Shown here: positions 55,576 through 64,000 of the stretch, piece after piece
How positions within the stretch are numbered: the stretch's first letter is position 1
Layout of the letters: each line of letters opens with the position of its first letter
NCBI RefSeq assembly: GCF_000154725.1
Contig: NZ_DS544873.1
Span: 1,322,417 to 1,386,416, forward strand
Origin: Kordia algicida OT-1
GTDB taxonomy: Bacteria; Bacteroidota; Bacteroidia; Flavobacteriales; Flavobacteriaceae
DNA length: 64,000 nucleotides
Direction of reading: 5' to 3'
The notes under the pieces: generated by a model
What the model saw: only the letters and a program-made list of their open reading frames with translations
What the model was told of the DNA's origin: nothing
The model's database searches: none
Program-made: the position numbers and the translations under genes

Positions 55576-56853
55576 TTATATATAAGAGATAAAACTTTTC
55601 GTCTTTCCACTGCTAACTTCTTCATTCACAGCATCGTGAATTGAGTAGGTCATGTCGTCAGCAAAGTAGTTTTCAATCTCTCCTTTTAATTGATCTTTTT
55701 GTTTGTCGGTTAAGTGTTCTTTGATGTTAAATATAAGAATTCCTTTTTCTTTTTGAATAATTTGGTAGGTAAGTTTTACATTATATTTCTTCCCTAAGTT
55801 TTTAAAAATGTAATAAAAATACAAACTAGGGTAAATTTCTTTCTTTCCGTATACGTTCTCTCCTATTCTTCCTGTAACTTCATTTAAAATATAATGTGCT
55901 TTTCCGCAAGCACACTTGGTTTCTTTGGAAGCCAATTCAATATAATCGCCCAACTGATACCGAATAATAGGAAATGTTTTCATCTGCAAATTGGTCACAA
56001 CAATCTGATTATCAATCGCTTCTACAATAACACCTTCCATGTTAATGTGCATATTTCCTTCAGTACATTCAAAAGCAATAATTCCAGTTTCTGCCGCACC
56101 ATATTCGCTAATAATTGGCACTCCAAACGCTTTTTCAATTGCTGCTTTATAACTCTCGTAAATCTTCTCAGAAGTACCTTTTACCATTTTAAGACGCGTT
56201 GGTTTCGGTAACTTTTGATCGTTAATAAGTTTCGCAGACTGATAAATCATGGAAGAATACCCATGAATATAGCGAGCGCGTTGCAATTTTTTTACAAATT
56301 TTTTAAAGGCTTTTTCTTTATAATCAAACACACGAAAACGATTCTGTAACGCATCTAAAATATTGACTTTTAAGCGTTTTATAGTTGAAAAATCAAATCC
56401 CCAAAAATAACCGTTACGTTCCCAAGGTTGCACATTGTGCCAAGAATATCCTCTAAAAATAGAAGCTCTGTTAAAGGAATCTGCCGATTCTTCACGTTTG
56501 TACACCAACGGATCACCCGAAGAACCAGAAGTTGTCGCTGTAAATACTTTTTTAAAATCGTAACTTGTATGAATAGCTGTTGTATGCTCTAGTACGTCTT
56601 TTTTAGACAACAAAGGCAATTGTTGAATGTCTTCTAAGGAAGAAAAAGAAGTTTCATCAATGTTCGCAAACTTTTCTTTATAATAAGGAGAATGTGTTTT
56701 CGCGAATGAAATCAGTTCTTTAAGTTGCTTCAATTGATACGCTTCCAAATCGTCGATCGTCCATTTTTCAGAAGCTTTCAAAAAGTCAAACCACTTCCGT
56801 AGAGAAGGATTTCGTAAGCGTTCACCGAGATTAAAAATAAATTTATGAAGCAT
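55576..56853 (-). CDS. CapK-like adenylate-forming (phenylacetate-CoA ligase family) enzyme
   Basis: 425 residues. The AMP-binding P-loop is TATTSGSSGDPLVYKRE, with EYGAAETGIIAFEC later and a C-terminal lid. Such enzymes occur in capsule clusters as CapK, where they activate an organic acid for transfer to the polysaccharide. Five bp upstream of the sugar transferase, same strand. Substrate unknown. Confidence 0.88.
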   Translation of the reverse strand: MLHKFIFNLGERLRNPSLRKWFDFLKASEKWTIDDLEAYQLKQLKELISFAKTHSPYYKEKFANIDETSFSSLEDIQQLPLLSKKDVLEHTTAIHTSYDFKKVFTATTSGSSGDPLVYKREESADSFNRASIFRGYSWHNVQPWERNGYFWGFDFSTIKRLKVNILDALQNRFRVFDYKEKAFKKFVKKLQRARYIHGYSSMIYQSAKLINDQKLPKPTRLKMVKGTSEKIYESYKAAIEKAFGVPIISEYGAAETGIIAFECTEGNMHINMEGVIVEAIDNQIVVTNLQMKTFPIIRYQLGDYIELASKETKCACGKAHYILNEVTGRIGENVYGKKEIYPSLYFYYIFKNLGKKYNVKLTYQIIQKEKGILIFNIKEHLTDKQKDQLKGEIENYFADDMTYSIHDAVNEEVSSGKTKSFISYI

Positions 56854-57001
56854 GATTTTTAAAACGAATCTATTGAAAAATGAGCAATTTCGATTTACTG
56901 TAAATTGCTTGTAAATTTTGTGCGATAAAATTAACCTAATAAAATTTAACAGATCAAAATAATCATTTTTTATTTGTTATTTTGCAATCGAATCTACATT
57001 T

Positions 57002-57880
57002 ATGAATCACAAAGTCAAGTCGTTAATTTTTAAGTCGTTAGACATCTTACCCAACAAAATGGGTTATGGTGTGTACCATCAATTGCAGAAATTTCTCAAT
57101 AGAAACAGTATCAATCATAAGATAAAAACGAATGACAGATCATTTAACGATGCATTGAAAATTCTGGCGGAAGCCAATATTGAACTAAAAGACAAGACCA
57201 TTTTCGAATTAGGTTCAGGTTGGGCACCAATTATTCCGTATTTTTTCATGTATTTTAAACATGTAAAAAAGGTTGTAACGTATGATATTAACGAACATTA
57301 CGACTCAAAAACGATTGCAAAACTGAATCAATATTTTAAAACAGAATTTAAGATTGATGTCGCCACGGAAAAAGACACATACGATTTGCCCAGCAATATC
57401 AGCTATTATCCCAACAAAAATTTAGCAGAAGTTGGTTCAATTTCTCACGAACCTGTCGATTTGATTTTTTCGAGATTTGTCTTAGAACATATTCCTCCGA
57501 AAGAATTAGCTGAAATTCATCGTAATTTTGCGAAGAACCTTCCAAAACCATTCTATATTCTACACATGATTTCGCCAAGCGATCACAGAGCATATGATGA
57601 CAAATTGCTTTCGTATTATGACTTTTTGAAGTACAGCAAAGAAGAATGGCAAAAACAGCATACAAAATTCGATTATCACAATCGTTTGCGTTTGCCTGAT
57701 TATTTAGAAATCTTTAAAAATGAAGGTTTTGAAGTTGTTTCGTTAGATTATGATACCTGCGACAAAAATTCTGAAAAGTACAAGAAATTCAAAGAATTAA
57801 CGCTTCACAAAGACTACGACAATTATACTGAAGAAGAATTATTGGCAGGAAGTATTAATGTGTTGTTGAAAATTACTTAA
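57002..57880 (+). CDS. SAM-dependent methyltransferase (opposite strand)
   Basis: 292 residues, class I fold: motif I FELGSGWAPIIPYFF, post I TYDINEHYDS, a motif near IFSRFVLEHIPPKEL. Possibly methylates a sugar or lipid in the surrounding EPS locus. It is the only + strand gene in the locus, so it may have its own promoter (TTATTTTGC at about 56985 is a near miss of the consensus). Confidence 0.85.
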   Translation: MNHKVKSLIFKSLDILPNKMGYGVYHQLQKFLNRNSINHKIKTNDRSFNDALKILAEANIELKDKTIFELGSGWAPIIPYFFMYFKHVKKVVTYDINEHYDSKTIAKLNQYFKTEFKIDVATEKDTYDLPSNISYYPNKNLAEVGSISHEPVDLIFSRFVLEHIPPKELAEIHRNFAKNLPKPFYILHMISPSDHRAYDDKLLSYYDFLKYSKEEWQKQHTKFDYHNRLRLPDYLEIFKNEGFEVVSLDYDTCDKNSEKYKKFKELTLHKDYDNYTEEELLAGSINVLLKIT

Positions 57881-57950
57881 TGTGTTGATTTGAAGATTTT
57901 TCAATTTGAAAATATATTTCATATAACGGTTTAGATTTCGATACTCCAAA

Positions 57951-58022
57951 CGTCATTTCGAGTGAATTTGTGTAGCAAATTTGTATTTCGACTGCGCTCA
58001 TCAGAGCTATCGAGAAGTACTA
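57951..58022. repeat. Hairpin element, third copy, expanded
   Basis: CGTCATTTCGAGTGAATTTGTGTAG...CAAATTTGTA, then about 23 extra bases (TTCGACTGCGCTCATCAGAG) before CGAGAAGTACTATG. The right end overlaps the stop codon (58020-58022) of the GT4 gene. Confidence 0.7.
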
Positions 58023-59027
58023 TGAGACCAATAATTCCTTCCATTGCGCTTTCACAACTTCCCAATCAAATTGTTCCGATTTTTTACGTGCATTTTCTGA
58101 TAACTTTTCTGCAATTTCTGGTGTAAAAACCATTTTTTTGATATGAAAGATCATTTCTATTGCACTATTCGGTTCTACCAACAAACCATCTTTTTTATCT
58201 TCGATTAAATACGGAATGCCACCGACATTGGTAGAAACAATCGGCATTCCGAGCGCCATTGCTTCTATCAAGCTAATTGGTGTATTGTCAAAATTTGTAG
58301 TGTTGATGAAAATATCGTATTCCGTAGAAAGTGAAATCCATTCTTGTTTAGATAGTTTTCCAGTGAATTTCACATCAACGTTCAACTTTTTTGCGAGTTC
58401 TTGCGTTTTTTCAAAAGAAGCATCTTTTCTAGGTCCAACCATACACAAAGTTGCTGCTATTCCATTTTGTTTCAAACCATGCACAATTTCTACTGCCAAT
58501 TGCGGATTGTAGATTTCGGCAAACGATCGCACCCATAACAATTTAGCTTTCACCGATTTTCGAAGTTTAAAAGGATACTCAGCCAATTCTACATTGTTCG
58601 GAATATGTTTTAAATTCGAATATCCGTATTGTTCAAAAACAGTTTTTAGAAACATTGATGGCGAAACATTGACATGTGCATTTTTAAAAATCAGATCGCT
58701 TTTTGCTTTGCTATGTTTTAAACGTGCTTCTAAATTTCCACCATGCAAAATCGGAATGTACTTGATTTTAAAGCGAATACACAATTTACTCACGTAATAC
58801 GCGTATAGAAAATTTGTGGTACTATACGTATCAATCAACACATAATCAAGTTTTTTTCGGAGTTTAAAAACCGTCCAAAGCATGTCAAATAAACGCAGTA
58901 TTTTATTTTGTTTGTTGGAAGTCAATCGAATGTTGAAACCTTCTTTTTGGAGTAATTTCCCCAAAGTTTCAATGGTTGTTGCCGTTTTTCCGTGACCAGA
59001 AACGATATTTCCAACATACAATATCAT
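58020..59027 (-). CDS. Glycosyltransferase family 4
   Basis: 335 residues, GT-B fold. Starts NIVSGHGKTATTIETLGKLL and has the family end region with SLIEAMALGMPIVSTNVGGIPYLIEDKKDG (E-x7-E sugar-nucleotide site). Adds a sugar to the growing repeat unit in the cytosol. Start overlaps the methyltransferase gene end by 4 bp, so translationally coupled. Confidence 0.92.
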   Translation of the reverse strand: MILYVGNIVSGHGKTATTIETLGKLLQKEGFNIRLTSNKQNKILRLFDMLWTVFKLRKKLDYVLIDTYSTTNFLYAYYVSKLCIRFKIKYIPILHGGNLEARLKHSKAKSDLIFKNAHVNVSPSMFLKTVFEQYGYSNLKHIPNNVELAEYPFKLRKSVKAKLLWVRSFAEIYNPQLAVEIVHGLKQNGIAATLCMVGPRKDASFEKTQELAKKLNVDVKFTGKLSKQEWISLSTEYDIFINTTNFDNTPISLIEAMALGMPIVSTNVGGIPYLIEDKKDGLLVEPNSAIEMIFHIKKMVFTPEIAEKLSENARKKSEQFDWEVVKAQWKELLVS

Positions 59028-59704
59028 GCTTTCTTATGCGCTACAAAAACATCAAATAATGGCAGAATTGGTAAGATTTTCGCCAAACTTTTTACTTCAT
59101 AGGTTTCACTGACAATTTTACGAATCGATTGAATTTCAGAATCGTGATAATCGCCTGTAAAGTCTTGTCCAGCCAACTTTCTTCCAAGTTTATACAGGAA
59201 ATTTTCTGTCGGTCCAGAAATGATGACTTCTCCTCCATTTTTCAACAACGTTCTAAATTTTCCCATGTATTTTCGCAACTGATCGTCGTTCATATGTTCT
59301 AAAACATCCAACGCAATCACAACATCAAAGGTATTTTCTTCTAGATTTTTATCAAACAAATCACCTTCCATAAAGTTGATCGAATCTGGATAATTGATAT
59401 TTTCTTTTAATAAATGTACAGGTCGCAAATCCAAATCCAAACCAACAACTTCATGAGAATTTGTCGCCAATTCATAAGACATTACGCCAGTTCCGCAACC
59501 AAAATCTAAGACTTTGAGTGACTTTTTATTTTTCTTGTGCACATAATTTGCTACGACTTTTAAGCGTTTCCAAAAAATATGATCGATGACAGGATTTTTA
59601 TGTGCGTATGCTGGTAAAGCGGCTTCAGACAAGACTTCGTCAGTTCCTTGCGCTTTGAGTCTTTTTACGATTTCTGTTTTAAAAAGCTTCTTTGTTGCTT
59701 TCAT
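59024..59704 (-). CDS. SAM-dependent methyltransferase
   Basis: 226 residues. Motif I VLDFGCGTGVMSYELA, the acidic post-motif GLDLDLRP, and FDVVIALDVLEHMND. The C-terminal part has SGPTENFLYKLGRKLAG. Could methylate a sugar of the EPS or act in lipid chemistry. In an operon with GT4. Confidence 0.9.
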   Translation of the reverse strand: MKATKKLFKTEIVKRLKAQGTDEVLSEAALPAYAHKNPVIDHIFWKRLKVVANYVHKKNKKSLKVLDFGCGTGVMSYELATNSHEVVGLDLDLRPVHLLKENINYPDSINFMEGDLFDKNLEENTFDVVIALDVLEHMNDDQLRKYMGKFRTLLKNGGEVIISGPTENFLYKLGRKLAGQDFTGDYHDSEIQSIRKIVSETYEVKSLAKILPILPLFDVFVAHKKA

Positions 59705-59714
59705 GTTTGTTAGG

Positions 59715-60683
59715 TTAAAAGTTGTTTTTTAGGCTAAACGTAATTTTTTCAGTTCCATATCCATAACCATCAAAAATGGCTTTGTACGTTCCGTTTGGCA
59801 ATTTATGAATATCTATGTGATGCATTCCGTTTTTTGCCCAAGTTTCTCCTTGATTTTTAAGAATTGGGTTATTTTTTAATGAATTTTCTTTATAATAAGT
59901 CTTTGAAATGGAATCAATAGAAAAACCATATACTGCGCGACCGTAACCACCAAAATGATCTTGCGCAAAGCGAATGAGTTTTCCATCGTAATTTAGAAGC
60001 CTTCCGGCAGAACGTGTATAGTTTCCACTTAACAATGGTGATTGTGGATGTTCTGTGAATTTGCCATGCAAACTATCTGCTACGTACAAACATAAATATT
60101 TGTCTTCAGTTGCATAAAGGTAGGAAACATTGTCTTTTTCAAAATATGTCGCATCTACCAAACGTTTGTTTTGTATCAGAACTTTGTCTACTTCCCAATC
60201 GAAAGGAAAGTTGGTAGTTTTGTACAATCGTACTTGACTGTGACGTTTGGTTTCAGGAATCATATAAATCGTTCCTTCTTTTTCAAAAATAAACGGATAG
60301 GATAAATGAACGGTTTCATCAAGTGCAATTCCGAGATATTTCCAAGCGCCATTTTCTTCAACAGCAACACCGATATCCGCATGTTTTTCACTCATAATTT
60401 CAAAAAAAGCATACCATTTTCCATCTTTTTGGTGTAAAAACGGATCTGCCATGAGTAATTTTGAAGGAATTTGATTGTCTGTACGATTGAATACTTTTGC
60501 TTCCGAAACCTTCCACTGTAGTGGATTTGACGCAGTTCCAGTCGCAATTGAATAATACGCTCCCGTAATTTTTCTTCCAAAAAATGGCACGGGTTTTTTC
60601 ATAAAATAACAATACCCGATATAACTCGAAAAGAGAAATCCGAGGATGAAAACGAAAAGTGTTATTTTTTTTAAAATCTTCAA
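59715..60683 (-). CDS. Signal-anchored beta-propeller glycan protein (GINT1-N-like), TTG start
   Basis: 322 residues. An N-terminal hydrophobic anchor (KILKKITLFVFILGFLFSSYIGY) read from TTG at 60683 because the next Met (about 28) would remove it. The rest is five-bladed propeller-like with DPFLHQKDGKWYAFFEIM, YPFIFEKEGTIYMIPET, KRLVDATYF, LLSGNYTRSAGRLLNYDG; this resembles the N-terminal domain of glucosamine inositolphosphorylceramide transferase and GH43/68-like folds. The role in the locus may be glycan modification at the membrane. No catalytic residues can be named with certainty. Confidence 0.78.
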   Translation of the reverse strand: MKILKKITLFVFILGFLFSSYIGYCYFMKKPVPFFGRKITGAYYSIATGTASNPLQWKVSEAKVFNRTDNQIPSKLLMADPFLHQKDGKWYAFFEIMSEKHADIGVAVEENGAWKYLGIALDETVHLSYPFIFEKEGTIYMIPETKRHSQVRLYKTTNFPFDWEVDKVLIQNKRLVDATYFEKDNVSYLYATEDKYLCLYVADSLHGKFTEHPQSPLLSGNYTRSAGRLLNYDGKLIRFAQDHFGGYGRAVYGFSIDSISKTYYKENSLKNNPILKNQGETWAKNGMHHIDIHKLPNGTYKAIFDGYGYGTEKITFSLKNNF

Positions 60684-60690
60684 GTTAAAT

Positions 60691-60777
60691 AAGGTTTTAG
60701 GTGTTTGGTCTTGGGTTTTGGGTCTTTGGTCTTGGGTACTTCCTAATTTCTAATGCCCAATACCTAATACCTAATTC
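60691..60777. repeat. Short heptad array between EPS genes
   Basis: TTGGTCTTGGGTTTTGGGTC units followed by CCAATACCTAATACCTAATT, the reverse of the GGTATTA heptamer of the array at 27 kb. Confidence 0.6.
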
Positions 60778-62376
60778 CTACTTCCTAACACCTGTATCAT
60801 ACAATCGCCATTTGCCTTTTTGATGTATCAGTTCAAAATCTGGTAAATCTATATAAATTAATACATATTCCACACCATAATCGCGTAAAAATTGATTGGA
60901 AGCTTTGCGCGATAGTTTATTGTAATTTTGATAGTCTTGATACCATGCAATGTATCGTTTCGGATTGCCTTCTATCAGCATATTTGCGCCTTTACTGTCT
61001 AAAACCACCGAACGTTGTCCGCCAGAACGACCAATATCTGGAGCAAATAAAATGGCATCTTTTGGTACATTTTCACGAATGTAAATTAAGACTTCGTTTA
61101 AATCATCACTTTCTTGTCCGTTAACAACTGAACCTACTGATAGTGAATTGGGCAATACACGTCGTATGAGATCGTTAGATACCAAAGGGATATTGTCAAA
61201 TGTGTCGTATTTGCTAACAATTAGCATCAGAAAGAAGCCTCCAAAAACATATGGAAAGACCTTTTTGAAAAGTTCATTCCGATAAAAAATATCCAACATA
61301 AAAGCAATGGCAAAATAGACTGCTAATATCAAGAGTTTCTGCATGCGCACTAACTGAAACGACATTCTTATATTTAGATCAAACGTAGCGTTTATAGCGA
61401 GTTCAACATACGCAGCTAAGTTTGGAAGAATAAATAGCAATGCCGCTAAACCAATGATATATTTGCTACGCAAGCGATCTTTAGCTGTTCCTTTTAGATA
61501 TGCCAACATGATAAATGCAATGACAACGGAGAAATACGCGCCATATTTTAAGGTAAACCATTGTTTCCAAAACGTTGTCGGTTCGGTGATAAAACTATCG
61601 TATTTTAAAGCTAAAGCTTCTTTGTACAATGCTAGATCGTAATCTGCTTTTGCGGAAACATTTCCTAAATAGGCAAAGAAAAACGGCAACATTCCGAGGA
61701 AAATCAACAGCAATGAAAGCATATTTTGTTTACTAAAGATAGCTTTCCAACGTCTTTCGTCAAAATAGGAATGCAATAACAGAAAGCCTATAAAAAGTAA
61801 AATTCCGCTCAATCCTGTTATGGGATGAAAGTTGAATATAAAACCAATTAAAAACGCCGCTAGATATGTTTTTTTATGATTTTGAAAGTGTAAGATTAAA
61901 AATGGCAATGGCATGATGGCATAATAGACTACACGTGGTAATAGAGACCATAAATCTGAAATTCCCCAATATTCCAATCCTGGAATCCAAACAATTCCGC
62001 GCATTAATACGGAAACGAATAAGGCAATCCAGAAGTTTTTGGTAATTCTGAATAGTAAAAAATACCAAAGTAATCCAAATAGGATGTGGCAAATGAACGT
62101 GAGAACATTCAAAGCTTGCACATAATTTCCATCGGTAAAATTGGCAAAAAAGCGCAGTGTTTCAATATAAAAAGGCGTGTAATATTTTACGTTTTCCAAG
62201 TCATTGGCAAAAGTATCATGCGGAAACATCGTCGGATCGTCCATTTTTAAACAAATTGGGATGATGTTATGCAAATCGGAACTTAAGTGTGTTTCATTCG
62301 CAGATAAATTCCCCAAATAATACCCAAAAGCAATACAAACATTTAGTAAAATTACGATAAAGTGCTTGCGTTTCAT
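60778..62376 (-). CDS. Polytopic membrane protein, possible GT-C glycosyltransferase
   Basis: 532 residues, about ten membrane helices. The first periplasmic loop contains Asp-Asp-Pro-Thr and HDTFAND (acidic residues near the first helices as in GT-C enzymes), and a soluble C-terminal domain from about 415 (ESDDLNEVLIYIRENVPKDAILFAPDIG). No clear family. Fits an EPS/glycan role; function not proven. Start overlaps the GT2 gene end by 4 bp. Confidence 0.78.
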   Translation of the reverse strand: MKRKHFIVILLNVCIAFGYYLGNLSANETHLSSDLHNIIPICLKMDDPTMFPHDTFANDLENVKYYTPFYIETLRFFANFTDGNYVQALNVLTFICHILFGLLWYFLLFRITKNFWIALFVSVLMRGIVWIPGLEYWGISDLWSLLPRVVYYAIMPLPFLILHFQNHKKTYLAAFLIGFIFNFHPITGLSGILLFIGFLLLHSYFDERRWKAIFSKQNMLSLLLIFLGMLPFFFAYLGNVSAKADYDLALYKEALALKYDSFITEPTTFWKQWFTLKYGAYFSVVIAFIMLAYLKGTAKDRLRSKYIIGLAALLFILPNLAAYVELAINATFDLNIRMSFQLVRMQKLLILAVYFAIAFMLDIFYRNELFKKVFPYVFGGFFLMLIVSKYDTFDNIPLVSNDLIRRVLPNSLSVGSVVNGQESDDLNEVLIYIRENVPKDAILFAPDIGRSGGQRSVVLDSKGANMLIEGNPKRYIAWYQDYQNYNKLSRKASNQFLRDYGVEYVLIYIDLPDFELIHQKGKWRLYDTGVRK

Positions 62377-63329
62377 GACACAGATTTTGGAGCTTTTAAG
62401 ATGTCAAATTGTATCGCTTGAAGCAGTAATTGAAACCCAAGAATCAACGAAACTGTAATGAGCATGATGGTTCCTACAGGCGTAAATTCTCCGATATTGT
62501 AATAATAAATCCAATTGTAAATTCCGAAAACGACACCAAAGAGAAACATTGGCAAACCGAATAATAAGTAAATAGATGCAATATTAAAATCGTAAATAAA
62601 ATAGCTTTTTACAATACGTTTCCAGAAGGTTTTTGTGAGTTTTGGAATGAAAATAAACGGTATTTTCCAAACTTGCATACTCGATTTTTCATCGCCGTAA
62701 TGCGCTGGCATTGGCACATCTTTTATTCTGGCTTCCTGAAAATATAATTCTGCAATTAGTGAAGATTCAAAATAATAATCGCGGTGAATGTTTTTAAAAT
62801 CTAATTGTTTGAGTAGATCTACTTTGATGGCAAAAAAACCATTTGTCGGATCGAAATTATTCCAATAACCCGAAGCAGCTTTTGTTAAAAACGACAATCC
62901 TAAATTCCCAACTTTTCGTACAAATGGCATTTGTCGCAACGCTTTAAAGTCTTTAAAACGATTTCCTTTGGCGTATTCGGCTTTTTGTTCAATCAATGGT
63001 TGCAATAAATCTGGAATGAAATCACTATTCATTTGATCGTCAGAATCTACTTTTATGACAAAATCAAGATCAAGCTCAATCGCCTTTTTAAAACCGTTTT
63101 TTGTTGCACCACCAACACCAGAATTCTTTTCATTCGTTACAATAACGATTGTATCGCCAAGTTCCGCTTGACTTACTAAACTTTTTGGAATCGGTTCTTT
63201 TCCACAATCGTCAACAATGATAATTTTATCAATATATTCAGGCAGTTTGCGCACCACATTTTCTATGTGTTTTGCGGCATTGTAATACGGAATGACGACT
63301 CCAATAGTATGTTCAGCAAAGTTTGTCAT
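62373..63329 (-). CDS. Glycosyltransferase family 2 with C-terminal membrane helices
   Basis: 318 residues. GT-A motifs: VVIPYYNAAKHIENVV, IIIVDDCGKEP, DFVIKVDSDDQMN (DxD), then two C-terminal membrane helices (about 255-310). Similar to dolichol/polyprenyl-phosphate mannose or glucose synthases. Would make a lipid-linked sugar, perhaps used by the GT-C-like neighbour. Overlaps the upstream polymerase gene by 4 bp. Confidence 0.92.
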   Translation of the reverse strand: MTNFAEHTIGVVIPYYNAAKHIENVVRKLPEYIDKIIIVDDCGKEPIPKSLVSQAELGDTIVIVTNEKNSGVGGATKNGFKKAIELDLDFVIKVDSDDQMNSDFIPDLLQPLIEQKAEYAKGNRFKDFKALRQMPFVRKVGNLGLSFLTKAASGYWNNFDPTNGFFAIKVDLLKQLDFKNIHRDYYFESSLIAELYFQEARIKDVPMPAHYGDEKSSMQVWKIPFIFIPKLTKTFWKRIVKSYFIYDFNIASIYLLFGLPMFLFGVVFGIYNWIYYYNIGEFTPVGTIMLITVSLILGFQLLLQAIQFDILKAPKSVS

Positions 63330-64000
63330 GATTTTATGTAATATCGAGGGCTTAATAAAATTGCTGTTGCAAATAAAAACAAGCCCAATATAGCAAAAAC
63401 AGGTCGGTAAACATACAATTGTTCTCCAAATAATAAAGTCACCATGGTTGCCAAAACCAATCCTTTGAGTACAATTCCAAGTTGTTTAAAACGTTTAAAG
63501 TCTAACGCAAAGTAACTTAGCAACCAACGGACGTAAAAATATAAGCCTACCAAACCGACTTCATTAATAAGCGTTAAGTAGATATTGTGCGCCGAATTTC
63601 CAATTAAAATAAAGTTATTAAACCCTGAACCAAACGGAACAACATACACATGCGTAAGCAAATAATCGATATACATGAGCGACAGGTTTTTTCGTCCTGA
63701 ACCTAAATCTTCATACAATTGATCTACATTTCCTTGTGCAATCAGCGTAGGATCAGATATTTTACTAAAAACCCTACCATTTACTACATTTTCAATAAGT
63801 GTAAAAATCTCTGTATTGTACATGGAAATTACCATCATTCCGATTCCTAAAATCACAGACATATAAATAAATTTCCCTGTAGATCGTATAAAGAAATAGC
63901 CCAAAAACACCAACAAACCTACATAACTCGTTCGTGATCCACTCAAACCAAGCGCAATCATTGCGAAGAGAATTCCTGCCAAAAGCATCAACTTATTAAT
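63326..64000 (-). CDS. O-antigen ligase/Wzy-like polymerase, C-terminal part (runs off right edge)
   Basis: The frame is open to the window edge and starts outside it. Visible: GLSGSRTSYVGLLVFLGYFFI (the Wzy_C/WaaL signature region), a large loop, and several membrane helices toward the end. Polymerises or ligates polysaccharide. A TTG/ATG within the first residues at 63991 is internal, not the real start. Confidence 0.85.
   Translation of the reverse strand: MNKLMLLAGILFAMIALGLSGSRTSYVGLLVFLGYFFIRSTGKFIYMSVILGIGMMVISMYNTEIFTLIENVVNGRVFSKISDPTLIAQGNVDQLYEDLGSGRKNLSLMYIDYLLTHVYVVPFGSGFNNFILIGNSAHNIYLTLINEVGLVGLYFYVRWLLSYFALDFKRFKQLGIVLKGLVLATMVTLLFGEQLYVYRPVFAILGLFLFATAILLSPRYYIKS

Noticed and set aside
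55894-56211. 105-codon plus-strand frame inside the CapK-like gene
   Set aside because: Antisense shadow; no supporting features.

Overview
The window looks like chromosomal DNA of a marine Flavobacteriaceae member, possibly close to Kordia (tentative, no search run). It is AT-rich. Promoters match the Bacteroidota -7 box TAnnTTTG, and there are no clear Shine-Dalgarno sequences. A secreted protein carries a type IX secretion (T9SS) C-terminal sorting tail, and a PorV-like protein, DUF4105 and GIN-domain proteins are present. No tRNA, rRNA, CRISPR array, prophage or intact insertion sequence was seen.

Left part (1-9.3 kb): a truncated P-loop NTPase at the edge; an M50-type membrane protease with TPR repeats; an 82-residue peptide gene divergent from a BlaI-like repressor; a BlaR1-like M56 protease whose sensor position is an M23 peptidase domain; a secreted LysM-M23 peptidase; a peroxiredoxin-like protein; and an 835-residue T9SS beta-propeller protein followed by a lipoprotein.

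Middle (9.6-26.8 kb): a fused alpha/hydrolase, a fused branched-chain 2-oxoacid dehydrogenase E1, a 2-oxoglutarate dioxygenase, a four-gene operon (SUI1, DUF1835, nucleoside phosphorylase, periplasmic-binding-like protein), ung, a mutS2-like gene lacking Smr, an M23 gene between direct repeats, envelope proteins of unknown role, and an overlooked 53-residue double-glycine-leader, cysteine-rich peptide gene (26598-26759).

26.9-53.6 kb: a six-copy 144-bp tandem repeat, then parC, a small membrane protein and parE in one operon; ychF; an M14 carboxypeptidase; csaA-like; thiol proteins; a cyclophilin-FKBP fusion; a TPR histidine kinase and response regulator preceded by a tiny acidic lipoprotein; recQ; kdsD-tatC-AhpD-like; lptB; pssA; a PorV-like protein and a DUF4105 protein.

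54.2-64.0 kb: a polysaccharide assembly locus, almost all on the minus strand (polymerase/ligase, GT2, polytopic membrane protein, beta-propeller glycan protein, methyltransferase, GT4, CapK-like, initiating sugar transferase) with one methyltransferase in opposite orientation; it continues past the right edge.

Intergenic DNA is unusually rich in dispersed repeats: a structured ~300-bp element in two copies, CGCTTCGCT-type repeats placed just after stop codons, hairpin elements around AATTTGT-N3-ACAAATT, and 7-bp arrays (GGTATTA, TTGGGTC). The most interesting candidates are the double-glycine peptide, the M56-M23 sensor module with its operator, and the structured repeats.
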